DNA of 57,141 nucleotides from Clostridia bacterium (lineage in GTDB: Bacteria; Bacillota; Clostridia; Christensenellales; SZUA-584), in NCBI GenBank assembly GCA_003249555.1, contig QKIQ01000070.1, positions 1 through 57,141 of the forward strand, read 5' to 3'. This document shows positions 16,663-26,222 of this stretch, in pieces. Every line of letters begins with the position of its first letter. Within the stretch, counting starts at the first letter, position 1. The position numbers and the translations under genes are program-made. The notes under the pieces are model-generated. The model ran no database searches. It saw only the letters and a program-made list of their open reading frames with translations, and was not told the DNA's origin.

Positions 16663-17355
16663 ATGTTCGATTTTTTTAGCATCATCAAAGATCTACTTTT
16701 TCTGGCAGGGTACTTGTCGGGAAAAACGTTTCCCAAGCCGCTGGATAAGGATGAGGAAGCAAAATATCTAAAAGCCAGTGCTCAAGGAGATGAATCCGCG
16801 CGGCATAAGCTTGTTGAGCATAATCTGCGGCTTGTCGCTCATATCGTGAAAAAGTATCAGAATACGGCCTTGTGCAACGACGATTTGATATCCATTGGTA
16901 CAATCGGCCTGATCAAAGCCGTTAATTCTTTTTTGCCAAAAAAAGGCACGCAGCTTGCCACGTATGCGGCCAAATGCATTGAGAACGAAGTACTCATGGC
17001 TCTAAGATCCAGCAAGAAAATAAAGTGCGAGGTATCGCTGAGCGATCCTATTGGCGTAGATAAAGAGGGCAACGAGATTTCGCTCATTGATATACTTGGC
17101 ACGCGAGAGGACTTGGTGGCAGAACAGGCGGAGCTGTCTATTCAGACAGGCAAGCTATACGGTCTGCTCGGAAAGTGCCTGACACGGCGCGAAAAAGCAG
17201 TGATTGAGATGCGCTATGGCTTGGGCGGTACACGCGCGCAGACACAGCGTGAAATCGCATATAAGACAGGTATTTCGCGCTCGTATGTATCGCGCATTGA
17301 AAGCAAAGCCATATCCAAGCTCGCTGCCGAGCTGTCGAAAAACTCTGGACTTTGA
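16663..17355 (+). CDS. sigK: RNA polymerase sporulation sigma factor SigK (with pro-sequence)
   Basis: From ATG at 16663 (GGAGG eight bases upstream) the protein has 230 residues. A hydrophobic N-terminal stretch FFSIIKDLLFLAGYLSGKTFP corresponds to the pro-sequence removed from pro-SigK by SpoIVFB. The core includes HNLRLVAHIVKKYQ, DLISIGTIGLIKA (-10 recognition) and a C-terminal helix-turn-helix QREIAYKTGISRSYVSRIE. SigK drives late mother-cell gene expression in spores. The gene is continuous: there is no skin element or other interruption. It implies that the organism forms endospores. Confidence 0.93.
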   Translation: MFDFFSIIKDLLFLAGYLSGKTFPKPLDKDEEAKYLKASAQGDESARHKLVEHNLRLVAHIVKKYQNTALCNDDLISIGTIGLIKAVNSFLPKKGTQLATYAAKCIENEVLMALRSSKKIKCEVSLSDPIGVDKEGNEISLIDILGTREDLVAEQAELSIQTGKLYGLLGKCLTRREKAVIEMRYGLGGTRAQTQREIAYKTGISRSYVSRIESKAISKLAAELSKNSGL

Positions 17356-17380
17356 GGAAGGCATTGAGTAATATGGTCAT

Positions 17381-18238
17381 ATGATCTATTTTGGGCCTGC
17401 GGGCAACTCGGAAAGCTTTTACGAGCAAGGCCATAAGAACACCTATGAAGCGTTCGAATGGCTTTACAATATGGGGCTGAATGCTTTTGAGTATTCGTTC
17501 GGCCGAGGCGTGCGTATTGGGCAGGATGCTGCGGAGAAAATTGCGGAGAAGGCGGCTCATTACGGCGTCGTGTTAAGTGTACATGCGCCATATTACATCA
17601 ATTTGGCGACGGATGAACCGCAAAAACAGGAAGGCAACGCGCGTTACTTTCTTCAGTCAGTGACAGCCGCTCGCTGGATGGGTGCGCGGCGCGTTGTGTT
17701 TCATACCGGTTCTTTGGGCAAACTCAAGCGTGAGGAAGCCTTCACCCGCGCCAAAAAAGCACTCGAAGATATATTGGAAGGGCTGGATGCCGCGGGGCTT
17801 TTCGATGTGCAATTATGTCCCGAAACGATGGGCAGAATAAAACAGATTGGTGATATCGACGAGGTGATTGAGCTGTGCAGGCTGGATGAGCGGCTTGTGC
17901 CAGCCATGGATTTTGGGCATTTGCACGCTCGGGGTCTCGGTGCGCTCAAAACTGAGGCGGATTTTGCCGCTGTTTTGGACAAACTCGAAGCCGGTCTTGG
18001 CGGGGAACGCGCGAAACGGTTTCATGTGCATTTTTCCCGTATTGAGTATACCGCCGCGGGGGAGAAGAAGCACCGCACTTTTGCGGACACCCAATATGGG
18101 CCGGATTTTGCGCCGCTTGCCGCGCAGATCGTGAAGCGCGGCTTGGAGCCCACGCTGATCTGTGAGTCCCGCGGCACGATGGCTGAAGACGCGGCCGAGA
18201 TGAAGAGACTGTATATGGAGGCAAGGGCAAAGGCATGA
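17381..18238 (+). CDS. nfo: Endonuclease IV (Nfo)-like TIM-barrel protein
   Basis: The 285-residue protein begins MIYFGPAGNSESFYEQG and contains the AP-endonuclease-2 family metal sites as LSVHAPYYINLA, VFHTGSLGK, LCPETMG, PAMDFGHLHARG and FHVHFSRIEY. In endonuclease IV these His/Asp/Glu residues bind three zinc ions and cut DNA at abasic sites. The match is good but many Clostridia annotate this divergent form only as a sugar-isomerase-like TIM barrel, so DNA repair is likely, not certain. It follows sigK by 25 bases with no clear ribosome binding site and overlaps the next gene by four. Confidence 0.78.
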   Translation: MIYFGPAGNSESFYEQGHKNTYEAFEWLYNMGLNAFEYSFGRGVRIGQDAAEKIAEKAAHYGVVLSVHAPYYINLATDEPQKQEGNARYFLQSVTAARWMGARRVVFHTGSLGKLKREEAFTRAKKALEDILEGLDAAGLFDVQLCPETMGRIKQIGDIDEVIELCRLDERLVPAMDFGHLHARGLGALKTEADFAAVLDKLEAGLGGERAKRFHVHFSRIEYTAAGEKKHRTFADTQYGPDFAPLAAQIVKRGLEPTLICESRGTMAEDAAEMKRLYMEARAKA

Positions 18239-19290
18239 GAATAAAAGCGCTGCGGGAAGTCATGATGAAAACAGGTGTGGATGCTGCGCTCATCACAACG
18301 GATGACAACATTCGTTATTACTCAGGATTCTCGGGAATGAGCAGCGAACTGCTGATTACATTTAATAGCCTGTATCTGTTTACCGATTTTCGGTATGTGG
18401 AGCAGGCCGAAGCCGAAACGGGTTTTACGGTTGTGGAAACGAAAGGGCACGCGCGCATCGCAGCCATCTTTGAGCATGCAAAGATAACCGGCAAAAAGCT
18501 GGGTATTGATCTTTCGGGCGTGTCGTATACTGCCTATAAGTCTTTTCTCACGCATATTAGAGAAGAGAACATTGTGGATATCTCAGACAGTGTAGAAGCG
18601 CAGCGTGCCATCAAGGACGAGATGGAGCTTTCGTTCATCGCAAAAGGCGCCCGCCACAACGACGCGCTGTTCACACATTTGTGCAAACTCATTCGCCCCG
18701 GTATGACGGAGATGGATGTTAAGGCCGAGATCGTCTACTATATGAATAAGCATGGTGCGGAGAGCGCTTTTGCGCCCATTGTGGCATCGGGTCCTAACTC
18801 CAGTCTGCCTCACGCGACACCCACGGAACGCAAAATCACAGCGGGAGATTTCTTGACGATGGATTACGGCTGCCGGTTCGGCGGCTATTGTTCTGATTTT
18901 ACGCGCACAGTGGGCATTTTTGATATAGACAAAGAACAGCAAAAAGTATATGATATAGTGAAGTGTGCGGGCGATATCGCGCTTAAAACGCTGAAAAGCG
19001 GCTTGGCCGCCAGACAGGCCGATGCGGCAGCGAGAGGCTATATTGCGCAGCATGGATATGCGGATGCGTTTGGTCACGGTCTTGGTCACGGCGTGGGTCT
19101 TTTTATACACGAAGCGCCCTCGCTTAACGAGACGTCTGAGGCGATTCTCGTGGACGGGATGGTGGTCACGGTAGAGCCGGGAATCTATTTAAAGGACCGG
19201 TTCGGCGTGCGTATTGAGGACTTATGTGTCATTAAGGACGGCGGCAGTGTCAATTTGACGGCAGCGCCGCGTGATCTGATAATCCTATAA
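18235..19290 (+). CDS. pepQ: Xaa-Pro aminopeptidase/dipeptidase, M24 family
   Basis: A creatinase-type N-terminal domain (about 1-125) precedes a pita-bread metallopeptidase domain. Metal ligands are visible in MDYGCRFGGYCSDFTRTVG (two Asp), GHGLGHGVGLFIHE (His), TVEPGIYL (Glu) and VRIEDL (Glu). The 351 residues match the short Firmicutes YqhT/PepQ form. The enzyme removes N-terminal residues next to proline in the cytoplasm. The order Xaa-Pro peptidase then efp is conserved in Firmicutes. Confidence 0.93.
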   Translation: MRIKALREVMMKTGVDAALITTDDNIRYYSGFSGMSSELLITFNSLYLFTDFRYVEQAEAETGFTVVETKGHARIAAIFEHAKITGKKLGIDLSGVSYTAYKSFLTHIREENIVDISDSVEAQRAIKDEMELSFIAKGARHNDALFTHLCKLIRPGMTEMDVKAEIVYYMNKHGAESAFAPIVASGPNSSLPHATPTERKITAGDFLTMDYGCRFGGYCSDFTRTVGIFDIDKEQQKVYDIVKCAGDIALKTLKSGLAARQADAAARGYIAQHGYADAFGHGLGHGVGLFIHEAPSLNETSEAILVDGMVVTVEPGIYLKDRFGVRIEDLCVIKDGGSVNLTAAPRDLIIL

Positions 19291-19308
19291 TTTGCTTGGA
19301 GGTTTAGC

Positions 19309-19866
19309 ATGGTTTCAGCCGGAGATTTCAGGAAGGGCCTGACAATAGAGATTGACGGTCAGGTTTGGGTTATTGTTGATTTTCAACACGTTAAACCCGG
19401 AAAGGGCGCCGCGTTCGTGCGCACTAAAATCAAAAACGTCATGACAGGGAGCGTGTTGGAGAAAACATTTAACCCATCCGAAAAGTTCCCCAAAGCGCAT
19501 GTGGAAACAAAAACGATGGAATATCTCTACAGTGATGGTGAGCTGTACTATTTCATGGACAACGAAACATACGAGCAGTTGCCCCTCAACCACACACAGG
19601 TGGAGGACGCGCTCAACTATATCAAAGAGAACATGCCTGTGACCATTAAGTTCTTCAAAGGCGTGGCTTTCTCGGTCGAGCCGCCGAATTTTGTGGAGTT
19701 GGAGATTGCCGAAACAGACCCGGGGTTTAAAGGTGATACAGCGACATCCGGCAACAAACCGGCGATTCTCGAAACAGGTGCAAAAATCATGGTGCCGCTG
19801 TTCGTTAATCAGGGTGACAAGATACGTGTGGATACGCGAACAGGCGAATACATGGAAAGAGCCTAA
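19309..19866 (+). CDS. efp: Translation elongation factor P
   Basis: A 185-residue protein with the three EF-P beta-barrel domains. The tip of domain I reads [12 protein letters not shown], with the lysine that contacts the peptidyl-transferase centre, and the C-terminus [20 protein letters not shown] is typical. EF-P relieves ribosome stalling at polyproline. TTGGAGG lies just before ATG, and a strong terminator follows the stop. Confidence 0.97.
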   Translation: MVSAGDFRKGLTIEIDGQVWVIVDFQHVKPGKGAAFVRTKIKNVMTGSVLEKTFNPSEKFPKAHVETKTMEYLYSDGELYYFMDNETYEQLPLNHTQVEDALNYIKENMPVTIKFFKGVAFSVEPPNFVELEIAETDPGFKGDTATSGNKPAILETGAKIMVPLFVNQGDKIRVDTRTGEYMERA

Positions 19867-19881
19867 AGAACAAGCCAAAGG

Positions 19882-19904
19882 GCCCGGAACTTCCGGGCTT
19901 TTTT
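19882..19904 (+). terminator. Intrinsic terminator after efp
   Basis: GCCCGGA (19882-19888) pairs with TCCGGGC (19892-19898) and is followed by TTTTTT. It closes the sigK-efp gene group. Confidence 0.9.
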
Positions 19905-20033
19905 ATTACACCGTCAGCTAATCGTATCGGGCAAGAAAAAATACGACGGTGTTTTGTGCTCAAAATTAACATTTTCGATAAATCCAGCATTGAGCTTTAT
20001 CAGAGGGACAAAACGCTTTAAACCCACTGTCTA

Positions 20034-21437
20034 TTATGCCTCTTGCATCTCAACAGCTGTGCAATTGGTTTCATCGATAGGCCTAATCTTCTCATCATAG
20101 ATACGTTTTAAGAATACGGTGCAAGATATTACCGAAGCGATCTCCGCTATGGGGAAAGCCCACCATACCGCATTGACGAAACCGGTCAGCGAGAGAAGAT
20201 ATGCGGCAGGTAAAAGCACAACAAGCTGCCTCAACACCGAAACAATGAGACTTTTCAGTCCGTTTCCCAGCGCTTGAAACACGGAAGTAACCAATATGCA
20301 GTAGCCCGCAAATAAAAAGCTGATGCTGATGATACGCAATGCCGGTACGCCAATGGACAGCATATTCTCTGATGCGTTAAACCAAGTAAGCAGCTCGTGT
20401 GGGAAAATCTGAAACACCATGAACCCAAGTGCCATGATGGAAACGGCATAAATAACACTGAGCTTTATAGTTTTTGTCATGCGCTGAGTGTTTCTTGCGC
20501 CGTAATTGTATGCGAGTATGGGCACCATGCCGTTATTTAAACCGAAAACCGGCATAAACACGAAACTTTGCAATTTGAAATATATTCCGAATACCGCAGT
20601 GGCTGTGGCGGTAAATGTTAATAGTATTCTGTTAATGCCGTAGGTCATGATGGATCCGATCGCAATCATAATCATTGACGGAACGCCGACAGAATATATC
20701 GCTTTTATAATCGCGCCATCCGGCTTAAATGTTTTGGCGGAAAGCGTGATCTCATGATTCTTTTTCAGATTGAAATACAGCGCCAGCAGCGCCGCAACAG
20801 TCTGCCCCGTCACAGTGGCAACAGCCGCGCCTGCCACTCCCATCTTGGGAAACCCGAGAAGGCCAAATATAAGTATCGGATCCAAAATGATGTTGATGAT
20901 CGCTCCGAGTGACTGTGTAAACATGGTATATATGGTTTTGCCTGTGGATTGCAGCAGCCGCTCAAAAGTCAACTGCCCAAACAGCCCGACCGAGAAAACA
21001 CAGCAAATGCTCACATATTGCTGCCCATATTCAACGATCTGACCAATATCGGTTTGTGTGCTATAAAAAAATTTGGTTCCAAACAACCCGAATATCAAAA
21101 AGATGACGCAGCTCATTAGTCCCAAAAAGACACCGTTATTGGCTGTCTTGCTTGCTTTTTCATGATTTTGCTCACCAAGACTTTTGGAAAGGAGCGCGTT
21201 GATACCCACACCGGTTCCGGTACCAACGGCGATCATCAAATTCTGAATCGGAAAAGCGAGCGAAACGGCAGTCAGCGCATTTTCATTGATCTGAGCCACA
21301 AATATGCTGTCGACTATATTGTAAAGAGCTTGCACAAGCATCGAAATCATCATTGGTATGGACATCGTGATAAGCAGTCTATTGACAGGCATCACGCCCA
21401 TTTTGTTATGTGTTCTTGTTATTTCTGCTTGTTCCAT
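20034..21437 (-). CDS. MATE-family multidrug/cation antiporter
   Basis: The 467-residue protein has about twelve membrane segments and typical MATE stretches such as MLVQALYNIVDSIFVAQI, GTGTGVGINALLSKSLGEQ and LQSTGKTIYTMFTQSLGAIINIILDPILIFG. MATE proteins export drugs or metabolites using sodium or proton gradients. It is the last gene of a minus-strand operon with a cytidylate-kinase-like protein (start directly adjoining) and a MarR repressor, suggesting induction by small toxic compounds. Confidence 0.93.
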   Translation of the reverse strand: MEQAEITRTHNKMGVMPVNRLLITMSIPMMISMLVQALYNIVDSIFVAQINENALTAVSLAFPIQNLMIAVGTGTGVGINALLSKSLGEQNHEKASKTANNGVFLGLMSCVIFLIFGLFGTKFFYSTQTDIGQIVEYGQQYVSICCVFSVGLFGQLTFERLLQSTGKTIYTMFTQSLGAIINIILDPILIFGLLGFPKMGVAGAAVATVTGQTVAALLALYFNLKKNHEITLSAKTFKPDGAIIKAIYSVGVPSMIMIAIGSIMTYGINRILLTFTATATAVFGIYFKLQSFVFMPVFGLNNGMVPILAYNYGARNTQRMTKTIKLSVIYAVSIMALGFMVFQIFPHELLTWFNASENMLSIGVPALRIISISFLFAGYCILVTSVFQALGNGLKSLIVSVLRQLVVLLPAAYLLSLTGFVNAVWWAFPIAEIASVISCTVFLKRIYDEKIRPIDETNCTAVEMQEA

Positions 21438-22031
21438 TTAACGCTGTCCTCCCGGTAATTGTCTAACCAGTTCTTTAATGACATGGACAGCCGCTAAAAT
21501 ACCGATGCCGCTGTTTATACACAGATGAAAGTTATTTGCTTTTCCCCATTTATTCTGCGTAAAATAGTTGTAGTAAGATGCCCTGTTCTTGTCCTGCTTG
21601 TGGACAAATTCCTCAAAATCCGAATGTTGCTCGCCATATAGGTCTCGAATACGTGCCATGCGCTGCTCAATTGGCGCATGAATAAATACGCGTACGCAGT
21701 TTTCTTCGTCTCGCAGCACATAATCCGCGCATCGCCCCACGATGACGCAAGACTGTTGTGCGACTTCTTTAATCACTCTCGACTGCGCCAAAAAAACTTG
21801 TTCGGATGCAGGCAGTTCCTGACTCGTCATGTAAAGGTTATACAGGAAACTGAGTGTTTTCTTTTGTTCCATTTGGTTGATAAAATCTTCCGCAAAGCCG
21901 CTTTCTTTCGCGGCCAATGATATCAGCTCTTTATCATAAAACGGCACTTCAAGTTCTTTTGCCAACTGCTGACCGATGATTCTCCCGCCAGACCCATATT
22001 CACGGGCGATTGTGACCACAAAGTCTTCCAT
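21438..22031 (-). CDS. Cytidylate kinase-like family protein
   Basis: Start placed at ATG 22031, where AAGGAGAG precedes and the product begins EDFVVTIAREYGSGGRIIG, the usual start of this family; an upstream in-frame ATG at 22100 has no such site. The P-loop is the modified REYGSGGRIIG, and CVIVGRCADYVL and IEQRMARI match the family. The 197-residue proteins resemble CMP kinase in fold, but the substrate in this subfamily is not established. Co-transcription with a MATE pump and a MarR regulator is common in Clostridia. Confidence 0.85.
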   Translation of the reverse strand: MEDFVVTIAREYGSGGRIIGQQLAKELEVPFYDKELISLAAKESGFAEDFINQMEQKKTLSFLYNLYMTSQELPASEQVFLAQSRVIKEVAQQSCVIVGRCADYVLRDEENCVRVFIHAPIEQRMARIRDLYGEQHSDFEEFVHKQDKNRASYYNYFTQNKWGKANNFHLCINSGIGILAAVHVIKELVRQLPGGQR

Positions 22032-22135
22032 CTTTCTCTCCTTTTTAAATGAACATAAATAAAGCGATACGATTGAAGAATGCATCACTTCTAGCCACAT
22101 ATAATCTTTTTTTCACAAGAGTTTGATCGGCTGCT

Positions 22136-22561
22136 CTATGAAAAATTATTGAGCATTCTTGTAAGCAATCCAGAAAGTTGTTCCTGTTCCATAGGTGTAA
22201 TGCCATGAGTCAGCCTTTCTTCTATTCTGTCTCCATTTTGATGGATTTTCTTCTCTATTTCCTTGCTCTTCTCGGTGACGGTAATTCTTTTGTAACGCGC
22301 GTCTGTTAGGCTGATACTTCGTTTAACAAAGTTTTTTGCCTCCAGTCGATCCAATATGCCTGCCACAGTTGAGTTTTTAATCATTAAATTCTCTTCGATG
22401 GCTCTCTGACTGTGCGTCTTGTGCTGGTTATTCAGCAAATACATGAGCACATCAAACTGAGAAGATGTTAAGTCGATTTCTTTGAGAATGCTGTCAAAGT
22501 CCTTCTTTATGGCATTGTGTATAAACTTAATAAGAAGCCCCAACCTGATTTCATGATCCAT
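22136..22561 (-). CDS. MarR-family transcriptional regulator
   Basis: ATG at 22561 is preferred, giving about 141 residues starting MDHEIRLGLLIKF, with GGAGG ten bases before it. The winged helix-turn-helix is visible in LTSSQFDVLMYLL, QRAIEENLMIKNSTVAGILDRLEAKNFVKR and the wing SLTDARYKRITVTEK. It heads the operon with the kinase-like and MATE genes and probably represses it. A 20-bp perfect palindrome right upstream of its start is a fitting operator. Confidence 0.9.
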   Translation of the reverse strand: MDHEIRLGLLIKFIHNAIKKDFDSILKEIDLTSSQFDVLMYLLNNQHKTHSQRAIEENLMIKNSTVAGILDRLEAKNFVKRSISLTDARYKRITVTEKSKEIEKKIHQNGDRIEERLTHGITPMEQEQLSGLLTRMLNNFS

Positions 22562-22574
22562 ATCACAGCCTCCT

Positions 22575-22594
22575 ATATATAGCATGCTATATAT
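22575..22594. promoter_or_regulatory. 20-bp perfect palindrome, candidate MarR operator
   Basis: The sequence centred on GCATGC between 22584 and 22585 is a perfect palindrome of twenty bases with TATAT flanks. It lies directly upstream of the marR ribosome binding site, where self-repression would be expected. Confidence 0.6.
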
Positions 22595-22920
22595 TAATAT
22601 AGGGCATATTAATCGGATCGTCAAGTGATGGTGTTATGTTTGTCATAAACGTTGGATATTCGTAGGTATCCTGTGAATTGTTTGCTGGGTCAGTACACCT
22701 ATTGAATTGTGAGCAACATTTTTTTCATGTCATTTGGTCTTTTTAAAAAAAGTTTTTAGTCAGTGCACTTAAAAAATAAAGTTTGGGAAAGCTGTAGACA
22801 AGGAGCATGCTAAATATGTAATAAAGATATCCGTTTTTGCATTCGAAAATGTCAATTTTAGAGTGGATTAATGCATGTAAACATTGTATAATGAAAAAAA
22901 ACCAAAGGAGTGATGCCAGT

Positions 22921-23325
22921 ATGATAAAATTAATTTACGGAAAAAAGGGCAGCGGCAAATCAAAAAAACTATTGGATATGGCGAATGCTGAGGTGGATAG
23001 CGCAAAGGGTAACATCGTTTACTTGGATGACAACAATCGCTGTATGTACGACTTAAAGCATGAAGTTCGTTTTATAAACACAGCCGATTACAGCATCAAC
23101 AATCCTGACAAACTCTATGGTTTTGTTTGCGGCATCCTATCGCGAGACTTTGATATATCTTCAGTTTACATAGATGGCCTTAAGAAAATGGCCAAATACG
23201 ACAGTGACGAGCTGAAAGCTTTGCTCGAGGGTTTTGATGCTCTTTTCTCGGATATCAATGCTTATCTCGTTATCAGTGGCAGCGATGATATCCCGGAGTA
23301 TATGAAAAAATATATCGCGGAATAA
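22921..23325 (+). CDS. Small P-loop NTPase-like protein of unknown function
   Basis: ATG at 22921 with AAAGGAG ten bases upstream gives 134 residues. The N-terminus MIKLIYGKKGSGKSKKLLD has a clear Walker A motif (GKKGSGKS), and a VYLD segment may be the strand leading to Walker B. It resembles small conserved clostridial proteins often labelled ATP-binding or twitching-motility-like; no motility role is supported. A TATAAT at 22887-22892 is a possible promoter -10. It stands alone, followed by a structured terminator-like element. Confidence 0.7.
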   Translation: MIKLIYGKKGSGKSKKLLDMANAEVDSAKGNIVYLDDNNRCMYDLKHEVRFINTADYSINNPDKLYGFVCGILSRDFDISSVYIDGLKKMAKYDSDELKALLEGFDALFSDINAYLVISGSDDIPEYMKKYIAE

Positions 23326-23339
23326 ATAAACGAATTCTT

Positions 23340-23420
23340 AGACCTGCGCAGTGCGAATGCTTTCAGGCAGCCACATGGGGCAGCGTGTAAGCCGATGTTG
23401 CATGCGCAGGTTTGTTTTTT
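23340..23420 (+). terminator. Branched terminator-like RNA element before thrC
   Basis: An eleven-pair closing stem (ACCTGCGCA at 23342-23350 with TGCGCAGGT at 23403-23411, plus flanking pairs) encloses about 52 bases that contain a smaller GCC/GGC hairpin, and is followed by TTTGTTTTTT. It ends the upstream gene or attenuates thrC. No T-box or known amino acid leader is recognised. Confidence 0.55.
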
Positions 23421-23475
23421 GAGGTTCTGCGGGCGGTAAAAAACGGCAGAGCAATAACCGTATGGAGGACGACGA

Positions 23476-24933
23476 ATGATACTGGTCAGTACGAGAAACA
23501 ATGCGCAGCGTCTTGAGGCATCTGCGGCAACACTCGCGGGCATATCGCCGGAAGGCGGACTTTATGTACCCGAATCATTTCCGGATATGACAGCGCTTGG
23601 CGATTTAACGTCGCTTTCTTATCCCGCGCTTTGCGCAAAGCTTCTCGGGCTTTTCTACGACGACATAAAGGAACTGGATGCGCTGACGCAGGCGGCTTAT
23701 GTTGGCTTCGACAGCGAAAAGGTCGCACCGGTTATAGAAACGGCGGACAATGAATATGTGCTGGAGCTGTGGCACGGGCCGACACTCGCTTTTAAAGACA
23801 TGGCTTTAAGCGTGCTGCCACGCCTGATGACCGCCGCGATGGACGGTGGAGCGGATGTGCTGATACTTGTAGCAACATCGGGCGACACAGGCAAGGCTGC
23901 GCTTGAAGGTTTTTGCGACGTGCCGCACACGAAAATCGTCGTGTTTTATCCCAACGAAGGTGTGTCGGATATGCAGCGGTTGCAAATGGTGACGCAGGAA
24001 GGCGGCAACACACATGTGGTGGCGGTGCGCGGCAACTTTGACGACGCGCAGAACGCCGTGAAGGCGATGTTTACCGACAGCGCGTTTGCCGCGCGCGTGG
24101 GAGAGCGGGGCTACAGCCTTTCGTCCGCGAACTCCATCAACTTCGGCAGGCTTGCGCCTCAGATTGCGTATTACATCGGCGCATACGCACAGCTGCTTAA
24201 AGAGGGCAAGATCAAGCAGGGCGAACGCATCAACTTTGTGGTACCCACGGGCAACTTCGGCAACATTCTCGCTGCTTATTACGCAAAACGCATGGGATTG
24301 CCGATAAACCGGCTGATATGCGCGTCTAACAAGAACAACGTGCTGACCGACTTCTTCCGAAAAGGAGCCTACACGCTGGACCGCCCGTTTTATAAGACGA
24401 TGTCACCATCAATGGATATACTTATATCCAGCAATCTTGAACGCCTGTTGTTTGAGCTCACAGGGCGAGACGAGCAGGCAGTGAAGGCGATGATGAGCCA
24501 GCTTAAAGATCAGGGCAGCTACGATATCGGCGGGAAGGCGCGTGCGGCGTTGGAAGCAGCGTTTTATGCGGACTGGTGCGATGAAGCCGAAACGATGGCG
24601 TGCATCAAAAAGACGTTTGAAGAGAAAAATTATCTGCTGGATACGCACACCGCTGTGGCGATGGGCGTATACGAGAAATATAAGAAGAGCGGCGACACCA
24701 CAAAAACAGTGGTTGTGTCCACCGCGTCGCCGTATAAATTCCCGGCCGACGTGCTGAGTTCACTCAGCGTGGATACCCAAGGGATGGACAGCTTTGAGAT
24801 GGCGCGGCATTTAAGCAAGCTCACAGGCACACCGTTGCCGATGCAGATTACGGCGCTGGAGAGTAAGTCCGTCCGACATACGACATTGGCAGACAGAGAC
24901 GCGCTCAGAGACGCGGTGCTTGAGGTGCTTTGA
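23476..24933 (+). CDS. thrC: Threonine synthase
   Basis: A 485-residue PLP enzyme that converts O-phosphohomoserine to threonine. Motifs are SPEGGLYVPE near the start, the PLP lysine in GPTLAFKDMAL, ATSGDTGKAALEG, the phosphate-binding PTGNFGNILAAYYAK and SASP-like STASPYKFP. It belongs to the longer, fungal/E. coli-like class of ThrC. ATGGAGGACGACGA precedes the ATG. The genes behind it run in the same direction with tiny gaps (DUF503 protein, trpS, HAD phosphatase). Confidence 0.95.
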   Translation: MILVSTRNNAQRLEASAATLAGISPEGGLYVPESFPDMTALGDLTSLSYPALCAKLLGLFYDDIKELDALTQAAYVGFDSEKVAPVIETADNEYVLELWHGPTLAFKDMALSVLPRLMTAAMDGGADVLILVATSGDTGKAALEGFCDVPHTKIVVFYPNEGVSDMQRLQMVTQEGGNTHVVAVRGNFDDAQNAVKAMFTDSAFAARVGERGYSLSSANSINFGRLAPQIAYYIGAYAQLLKEGKIKQGERINFVVPTGNFGNILAAYYAKRMGLPINRLICASNKNNVLTDFFRKGAYTLDRPFYKTMSPSMDILISSNLERLLFELTGRDEQAVKAMMSQLKDQGSYDIGGKARAALEAAFYADWCDEAETMACIKKTFEEKNYLLDTHTAVAMGVYEKYKKSGDTTKTVVVSTASPYKFPADVLSSLSVDTQGMDSFEMARHLSKLTGTPLPMQITALESKSVRHTTLADRDALRDAVLEVL

Positions 24934-24935
24934 TC

Positions 24936-25211
24936 ATGTACGCATCCTGCTTTGAGGTGACGATGACAGTGCCCGGCGCGGCCAGCCTGAAAGACAGACG
25001 CAGTGTCGTCAAAAGCCTCAAGGAACGCTGCAAAAGCCGCTTTAACATCTCTGTGGTGGAATGCGGGGAAGACGGCAAATGGCAAAAAGCGCGGCTCGGG
25101 TTTGCGCTGGCCGCTATCAGCGCTGCGGCGGCGGAGCACCAGACGCAGACCATCATCGATTTTCTTTATGAGGATGGAAGAATCGACATTGCGGATATAG
25201 AAAGGCTTTAG
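24936..25211 (+). CDS. DUF503 family protein (YlxP-like)
   Basis: The ATG at 24936 is preferred to the TTG two codons earlier; AGGTG lies eight bases before it. The protein has 91 residues. The block SLKDRRSVVKSLKERCKSRFNISVVECG is the hallmark of DUF503/YlxP. These proteins are linked with ribosome maturation genes in other Firmicutes, but the biochemical role is not settled. It follows thrC by two bases. Confidence 0.88.
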   Translation: MYASCFEVTMTVPGAASLKDRRSVVKSLKERCKSRFNISVVECGEDGKWQKARLGFALAAISAAAAEHQTQTIIDFLYEDGRIDIADIERL

Positions 25212-25220
25212 GAGGAGACT

Positions 25221-26222
25221 ATGGAGGATAAGAAAACCATATTTTCGGGCGTGCAGCCCTCAGGCGTGCTCACCATCGGCAATTATTTGGGCGCGATTAA
25301 AAACTGGGTGAAGCTGCAGGACGAGTACAACTGCTATTACTGCGTGGTGGATATGCACGCGCTCACGGTGCGCCAAGATGCGGCGAACCTTAGAAAACGC
25401 TGCCTTGATACCATGGCGCTGCTGTTGGCTGCCGGATTGGATCCCGAAAAGAACATCATCTACTTCCAGTCTCACGTCTCATGCCATACGGAACTCATGT
25501 GGGTGCTGAACTGTTTTACGTACCTTGGGGAGCTTTCGCGCATGACCCAGTTCAAGGAAAAAAGTGAACGCCATGCGGACAACATCAACGCCGGGCTTTA
25601 CACATACCCTGTGTTAATGGCGGCGGATATTTTGCTGTTCGGTTCAGATCTTGTGCCCGTGGGGGCCGATCAGAAGCAGCATCTTGAGATTACGCGCGAC
25701 ATTGCGCAGCGTTTCAACAACATATATGGCGATGTGTTCGTGGTGCCAGAGCCTTACATTCCCAAGGCGGGGGCACGCATCATGAGCCTTGCTGAGCCCA
25801 CCACCAAAATGAGCAAATCGGACGATAACGAAAACGCTTATATTTCGCTGTTGGATCCGCCGGAAGCCATACAAAGAAAATTTAAACGCGCAGTTACGGA
25901 TTCGGACGGGCAGGTTCGCTATGCCGAGGAAAAACCCGGCGTATCTAACCTGATGTCTATTTACAGCGCCGTGACGGGCAAGACGTTTGATGAGATTGAA
26001 TCCGAGTTTGAGGGGCAGGGCTACGGTGTATTGAAGTCGCGCGTGGCAGATGCCGTGTGTGCTGAGTTGGAACCGCTTCAGCAGCGGTTTGCAAAGATTC
26101 GCGCGGACAAAGCGTATCTTAATCAGACGATGGTAAGCGGCGCGGAACGAGCGGGACAAAACGCGGTGCGTATGCTGCGTAAGGTGTATAAAAAAATCGG
26201 CGTGGCGCCGAGGCAGATATGA
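25221..26222 (+). CDS. trpS: Tryptophanyl-tRNA synthetase
   Basis: The 333-residue class I synthetase has the HIGH-type motif as TIGNYLGA and the KMSKS motif as [32 protein letters not shown] and [17 protein letters not shown] are diagnostic for TrpRS. It charges tRNA-Trp with tryptophan. GGAGGAGA precedes the ATG. There is no T-box leader of its own; it lies inside the thrC gene row and overlaps the next gene by four bases. Confidence 0.97.
   Translation: MEDKKTIFSGVQPSGVLTIGNYLGAIKNWVKLQDEYNCYYCVVDMHALTVRQDAANLRKRCLDTMALLLAAGLDPEKNIIYFQSHVSCHTELMWVLNCFTYLGELSRMTQFKEKSERHADNINAGLYTYPVLMAADILLFGSDLVPVGADQKQHLEITRDIAQRFNNIYGDVFVVPEPYIPKAGARIMSLAEPTTKMSKSDDNENAYISLLDPPEAIQRKFKRAVTDSDGQVRYAEEKPGVSNLMSIYSAVTGKTFDEIESEFEGQGYGVLKSRVADAVCAELEPLQQRFAKIRADKAYLNQTMVSGAERAGQNAVRMLRKVYKKIGVAPRQI

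Noticed and set aside
16663-17355. Disrupted sigK (skin-type element)
   Set aside because: The reading frame is continuous through all sigma domains, so no excision is needed.
23326-25220. T-box riboswitch for thrC or trpS
   Set aside because: I find neither the T-box consensus nor a suitable specifier stem; trpS lies within a gene row with only a nine-base gap.
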